This document shows positions 60,611 to 64,000 of a stretch of 64,000 nucleotides of DNA, one piece after another (position 1 is the first letter of the stretch; each line of letters begins with the position of its first letter). Under the pieces are notes generated by a model, which was not told where the DNA came from, did not search any database, and was given only the letters and a program-made list of their open reading frames with translations. The DNA is taken from contig JAMOBE010000004.1 in NCBI GenBank assembly GCA_039908285.1, positions 1 through 64,000 on the forward strand, read 5' to 3'. The stretch comes from JAMOBE01 sp039908285 (GTDB lineage: Bacteria; Pseudomonadota; Alphaproteobacteria; Rhodospirillales; Rhodospirillaceae). The position numbers were made by a program, and so were the translations under genes.

Positions 60611-60639
60611 ATCCTACACCATTACCGCGATAATGTCAA
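60611..60639 (-). promoter_or_regulatory. Strong candidate promoter of the microprotein gene
   Basis: On the minus strand, TTGACA (60634-60639, consensus -35) and TAGGAT (60611-60616) are exactly 17 bp apart. A transcript would begin near 60604, leaving about 50 bases before the ATG. Confidence 0.65.
60620..60635. promoter_or_regulatory. Palindromic operator candidate inside the promoter
   Basis: cattaccgcgataatg is an inverted repeat with one mismatched pair (catta ... taatg around ccgcga). It fills the spacer between -35 and -10, the classic place for a repressor. The sequence matches no regulator site that I can name. Confidence 0.5.
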
Positions 60640-60677
60640 TATTTTCCCTCGAGTGGAATGACTGACCCAAGGAAGAA

Positions 60678-60783
60678 TTGGGCTGCCGCCCAAACCTACC
60701 TGGGGCCTGGAGGCCCCAGACCCCCATTAAATTCATGGGTTTCCAAAGGCCTCAGGCCTTTGGCGGGTGCGGGCAGAGCCCGC
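60678..60783. repeat. Array of four GC hairpins in the gcv-porin spacer
   Basis: Perfect stems occur at 60678-60693 (ttgggc/gcccaa), 60701-60718 (tggggcct/aggcccca), 60743-60763 (ccaaaggcc/ggcctttgg) and 60769-60783 (gcgggc/gcccgc). The arrangement is one I know as a common intergenic repeat in alphaproteobacteria. The rest of the 60418-60890 spacer holds the microprotein gene and the porin terminator. Confidence 0.7.
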
Positions 60784-60828
60784 TTCTTTCTGGTGTGTCA
60801 AGCTTTTCGCTCGCCGGCATAACACGTG

Positions 60829-60867
60829 CAAAAAAACCGAGGGCGTCATGCGTAAACATGACGCCCC
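60829..60867 (-). terminator. Rho-independent terminator of porin gene 1
   Basis: Read on the minus strand, a 10 bp stem gggcgtcatg/catgacgccc (60841-60866) is followed by a run of seven T (60830-60836), 25 bases after the porin stop. Confidence 0.9.
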
Positions 60868-60890
60868 CTTGCAGTCTTCTCTTTCATATT

Positions 60891-62036
60891 TCAGAACGTC
60901 AGCTCAAGCCCGCTGATCAGACCATAGCCATTGGTGTTGTTGGCCGCCGCCGAGTCCTGCCCCTTGAACTCCGCCCGATACGCCGTCGCCTTCAGGTCGA
61001 CACCCGGACCCATCGTGTACTTGCCCGACAGCATATAGGTGTCGAACTTCTCCTGACCCGGCCGTGTCCGATCGGCGCGAGCGGTCTCCTCGAAGTACAG
61101 CCCGCTGATCGCCCAGACATCCGTGGAGTACGAGGCTCCGGCATTCCAGGAATGGCCCTGGAACGACGACGCGGATGAGTGCAGAGCTCCCCTGTCGTCA
61201 TAGCGAAGATAGGCCCCACCTACCGCAAAGCCCTTGGCGCCGACCTTGAGACCGCCATTGAAGACCCGCGCGCTGTTGATCGGGGATCCCAGGCCGTTGT
61301 TGCCCTTGCCGCCGCCGGTGCCCAGATCCGCACCAACGGTTACCCCGTTGAACTCCCCGGCATAGACCACCGAGGCGTCCCAGACATTGTAGAGGTTGGT
61401 GGGGTTGCCGCCGGCCGGTACATTGGCCTTGTTGACCGCACCGACGGTGCCGGTGGAGGGCGCGAAGGTGGCTGCCATCGAGAAGCCACCGAACTGCGGC
61501 GTCACGTAGCCGACCGACATGGCCGGATTGTTGATCAGGACCTTCATGCTGGTGCCGTTGACGACATTGCCGGCAAAGACACCGGAGTTGGCCGCATAAT
61601 TGGCGGGGGCCTGAATCCAGATGTCCACGTCGTCATAACCGATGCCGACGTCCGGTGCCTCGTTGTGCAGCGAGTCGTTGGTCGATTCGCGGGCCCCGAG
61701 ATAAAGGGTCCCAACGCCGCCGGCCACCGACGCATACTGCTTGTCGACCGAAATGGCGGTGTTGTTGCCATGGGTCTTGACGTTGATCTGGGCATGGACC
61801 ACCAGACCGTTGTCGAGCTTGGTCTCGGCCGCGAAGTCGACTTCCGTATCGGCATTGATGCCAAAGGTGTTGATGTCAAGCGGCGTGGCTCCCGCCATCT
61901 TTTTCTGGTGGATCACGCCGAACCATTCCTGCATCACGCCGGCGACGCCAACCTTCAATGGCTCGGCCGCTTGAACCGTGCCCGCCACGGCCAGAGCCGC
62001 AACCAGCGCCGAACTCCCATAAAGAAACTGCTTCAT
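60891..62036 (-). CDS. Outer-membrane porin 1
   Basis: A 381-residue porin. The signal peptide (KQFLYGSSALVAALAVAGTVQA) is cleaved before AEPLKVGVAGVMQEW. Alternating hydrophobic beta-strand patterns and loop motifs fill the rest, and the C-terminus ends LISGLELTF with the terminal Phe recognised by the outer-membrane assembly machinery. ATG 62036 with GAGGGA six bases upstream is preferred over ATG 62042. It is paralogous to the next gene (about 200 bp upstream); the shared N-terminal and DVGIGYDDVDIWI versus DVGIGYGDVDIYL motifs show a tandem duplication. Solute preference is unknown. Confidence 0.9.
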   Translation of the reverse strand: MKQFLYGSSALVAALAVAGTVQAAEPLKVGVAGVMQEWFGVIHQKKMAGATPLDINTFGINADTEVDFAAETKLDNGLVVHAQINVKTHGNNTAISVDKQYASVAGGVGTLYLGARESTNDSLHNEAPDVGIGYDDVDIWIQAPANYAANSGVFAGNVVNGTSMKVLINNPAMSVGYVTPQFGGFSMAATFAPSTGTVGAVNKANVPAGGNPTNLYNVWDASVVYAGEFNGVTVGADLGTGGGKGNNGLGSPINSARVFNGGLKVGAKGFAVGGAYLRYDDRGALHSSASSFQGHSWNAGASYSTDVWAISGLYFEETARADRTRPGQEKFDTYMLSGKYTMGPGVDLKATAYRAEFKGQDSAAANNTNGYGLISGLELTF

Positions 62037-62192
62037 CGCCATTCCCTCGCATTCTTAAGCCCGTGCACCGCCATCTCCCGCACTTGGTTATTGATAAGGC
62101 AGTTTCATGACGATGGTCAATTTCACAGCAGGAGGCGCGGCAACTTTGCCTATCCCTGTTGCAAATCTGCATCACCCGCGGATGCTGCGTGC

Positions 62193-62226
62193 AAAAAAAG
62201 TGGGGCGACCACAAGGGCCGCCCCAC
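62193..62226 (-). terminator. Rho-independent terminator of porin gene 2
   Basis: On the minus strand, the stem gtggggcg/cgccccac (62200-62207 with 62219-62226) is followed by a run of T (62193-62199), within 30 bases of the porin 2 stop. Confidence 0.85.
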
Positions 62227-62252
62227 CGATAGACCGACTTTGACGCCGAGAC

Positions 62253-63416
62253 TTAGAAGGTCAGATCGAGACCCGTCACGAGGCCATAGCCCTTGTTGTT
62301 GTTGAGCGGGTCGCCCGCATACTCGTTGCTCTTGTACTTGCCATAGAAGCCGCTGCCCTTGAGGGCGACGCCGGCGCCGAGATCGTACTTGCCGGACAGC
62401 AGGTAGGTCTCGAACTTGTCGCTGCCGCGGATCAGCGGGTTGCCCTGGTGGTTTTCACGATAGTACAGCAGGCTGACGGCGGCCTGGCCGAAGGCATAGG
62501 ACGCACCGACGTTCCAGGTGGAACCGTCGGCGGCGTAGGTCGCCGCGTTGCCGTTCCGCTTGGCGGGCTCCATGACGCGCATGTAGGCGCCACCGATGGT
62601 GAAGCCACCGGCGCCGATCTTCAGACCGCCTTCGTAAGCCTGCAGAGAGGTCACGGCGTTGGTCTGGGAACCATTCATACGATACATGCCGGCGTCGGCA
62701 CCGATCTTGACGCCACCCAGGTCCGCCGAATAGGCCAGCGACAGGTCCCACGCGTTGTGGCCGTTGCTCACCTGGTCCACCGCACCGACGCTGGTGCTGC
62801 TGGAGGAGTAGGTGCCGGCGACGGTGAAACCGGCGAACTGCGGCGACACGTAGCCAACCGACGGAGCATCGTTCATCAGCCGCTCGAAGCTGGTGCCGTC
62901 CAGGTTGTTCTGGTCGGACGAAGCCTTCGCGCCGGTCGCGGTGCCGCCGCCGAAGCTCAGCATGCCACCACCGGTCGGGTGACGCAGATAGATGTCCACG
63001 TCGCCATAGCCGATGCCGACGTCCGGAGCCTCGTTGTGAAGCTGCAGGTTGGTGGACTGGCGAACACCGGCATAGACGGTGCCGAAGCCGCCGGCAACCG
63101 ACGCCCACTGCTCGTCAACGGCGATGTTGTTGCCGTTGTCGTTGGTGTCGACCTCGATGACCGCGGAGACGGTCAGGCCGTTGTCCAGCTTGGTCGACGC
63201 CTTGAAATCGACTTCAGTATCGGCGTTGATGGCGATCGGATTGATGTCGCGCGCCCCCACGGCCGTGTTCGGGCCGGCCTTCTTGTTCTTCACGACGGCG
63301 AACCACTCCTGCATGGAGCCGCTGACGCTGACCTTCAAGGGCTCGGCCGCGTGAACGGGTCCGACCACCAGGGTGGCGGCGACCAGCGCGGTCGTGCCGT
63401 ACAAAATCTTCTTCAT
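62253..63416 (-). CDS. Outer-membrane porin 2
   Basis: A 387-residue porin with signal peptide KKILYGTTALVAATLVVGPVHA and mature start AEPLKVSVSGSMQEWFAVV. Its beta-barrel C-terminus is LVTGLDLTF. AAGGAG precedes the ATG, a stronger ribosome site than porin 1. Both porins are separately terminated, so they are independent transcription units. This porin type is typical of Rhodospirillaceae. Loop regions differ most from porin 1, which suggests different pore or surface properties. Confidence 0.92.
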   Translation of the reverse strand: MKKILYGTTALVAATLVVGPVHAAEPLKVSVSGSMQEWFAVVKNKKAGPNTAVGARDINPIAINADTEVDFKASTKLDNGLTVSAVIEVDTNDNGNNIAVDEQWASVAGGFGTVYAGVRQSTNLQLHNEAPDVGIGYGDVDIYLRHPTGGGMLSFGGGTATGAKASSDQNNLDGTSFERLMNDAPSVGYVSPQFAGFTVAGTYSSSSTSVGAVDQVSNGHNAWDLSLAYSADLGGVKIGADAGMYRMNGSQTNAVTSLQAYEGGLKIGAGGFTIGGAYMRVMEPAKRNGNAATYAADGSTWNVGASYAFGQAAVSLLYYRENHQGNPLIRGSDKFETYLLSGKYDLGAGVALKGSGFYGKYKSNEYAGDPLNNNKGYGLVTGLDLTF

Positions 63417-63658
63417 GTTCGCTCCTTATGACTTCCCCTTGGGGCGAACGGGAACCGCCGCACCCGGTTGCGTAATCTTTGCAAAGGCCATCATCCATGC
63501 CGGGAAAACCAAATCAAGCGAAAGAGGCACTGCGTTGTGATTTTGGGGACCCACTGTGGCAACAGCGCAACACATCAACGCCGGAAGATGACAAAATGCT
63601 CTCTGTCGAATGCCCTCCCCCCTCAAGGGGAGAGAGGGGGGGTGAGGGGGGTGCATCC

Positions 63659-63838
63659 GTTTCCCGCAGAAAAAAGCCCTCCCCCTCGATGGGGGAGGGT
63701 TGGGTAGGGGTGGCGGTGCCGCAAGTAGGTGCAGCAGGATGAGCCAAGGAATTCAGCTTTTGTGAGAATATACTGCTGTCTGTGCTCGCCTCACTGCCAC
63801 CCCCACCCAAACCCTCCCCCATCGAGGGGGAGGGCTTT
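63659..63838. repeat. MITE-like intergenic element, copy B
   Basis: Inverted relative to copy A at 26763-26940 and alignable end to end: tttcccgca, then ccctccccctcgatggggga, ggtggcggtgccgcaagtag (copy A: ggtggcggtgccgcacgtag), and the mirrored end cccccatcgagggggagggc. A related partial end lies just upstream at 63612. It sits about 240 bp upstream of the porin 2 start. Confidence 0.85.
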
Positions 63839-64000
63839 CGACCGAGGGGACATCATGAGTTGCGGCTCACTCTTTGCACCCGTTTACCCCCGGCACACAT
63901 CGTTGTTAACACGGCGCCGTTTATGCGCTAAGGCTAAGGCTGTCGGCTGGCCGCGACCGGAGTCGCGAACTGGGCGCTGTCGTTTCGGCGTCACCATGGT
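63839..64000. other. Window end, no gene seen
   Basis: No coding region, RNA gene or clear regulatory site can be supported in the last 160 bases. A cacatcgttgttaacac stretch near 63900 is AT-richer and could belong to the promoter of a gene beyond the window. Confidence 0.3.

Noticed and set aside
1..64000. tRNA, rRNA, tmRNA or RNase P RNA genes
   Set aside because: The intergenic regions were scanned for the T-loop and other core motifs and none was seen. A dedicated search (tRNAscan-SE, Infernal) would be decisive.

Overview
The window is a 64 kb piece of a GC-rich alphaproteobacterial chromosome. The dnaN-recF-gyrB order, two very similar outer-membrane porins ending in Phe, the split glycine decarboxylase, short-form HisG, the GlnD family, and many c-di-GMP and His-Asp signalling proteins point to Rhodospirillales, probably a Magnetospirillum/Phaeospirillum-like spirillum. 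That placement is inference from gene families; no rRNA or tRNA gene was seen to test it. Most of the window is ordinary core chromosome, densely packed and often translationally coupled through ATGA overlaps, with repeat-rich intergenic spacers.

Layout. 0-5 kb: the 3' end of a helical protein, hisG-hisD, a secreted small protein, a class I glutamine amidotransferase and a heptad-repeat coiled-coil protein. 5-12 kb: a sensor HD-GYP protein, then a two-gene redox module (diheme cytochrome c lipoprotein plus Tat-exported NapA-like molybdoenzyme with Ser at the expected Mo-ligand Cys position). 12-20 kb: rmuC, DUF2889, a YciA-like thioesterase, GT87, ELM1-like and MaoC-like genes, an orphan CheA-P1-type Hpt protein, a hydrolase and two small membrane proteins. 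20-25 kb: coupled radA-cvpA-purF-SDR, then a protein with a CheY-binding-like tail. 25-33 kb: a two-domain kinase, gyrB-recF-dnaN, and a hicAB pair whose toxin gene is frameshifted. 33-43 kb: sixA divergent from ppk-ppx, a subtilase with a separate small inhibitor/propeptide-like protein, a J-domain protein, and a PAS-GGDEF-EAL protein with a broken GGDEF motif. 43-50 kb: a large membrane protein, a small coupled ORF, a hydrolase, a tandemly duplicated structured element, a SnoaL-like protein and glnD. 50-56 kb: the three AmmeMemoRadiSam functions (Memo and AMMECR1 fused, radical SAM divergent), a PstS-like binding protein, a hydrolase and an acetoacetyl-CoA reductase. 56-64 kb: the complete glycine cleavage operon gcvT-H-PA-PB, a 25-residue membrane microprotein with its own strong promoter, and two porins.

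The best candidates for something undescribed are: (1) the tandem element at 46086-46505, whose two copies share stems and GNRA tetraloops and carry micro-ORFs with strong Shine-Dalgarno sequences; (2) the microprotein at 60475-60552, with a near-consensus promoter overlapping a palindromic operator; (3) the Ser-ligand NapA-like molybdoenzyme with its diheme lipoprotein; (4) the subtilase/I9-like pair; and (5) long palindromes at 13802-13968 and 18090-18148.

All coordinates and motifs were read by eye. Family assignments rest on recognised motifs, not on database searches.
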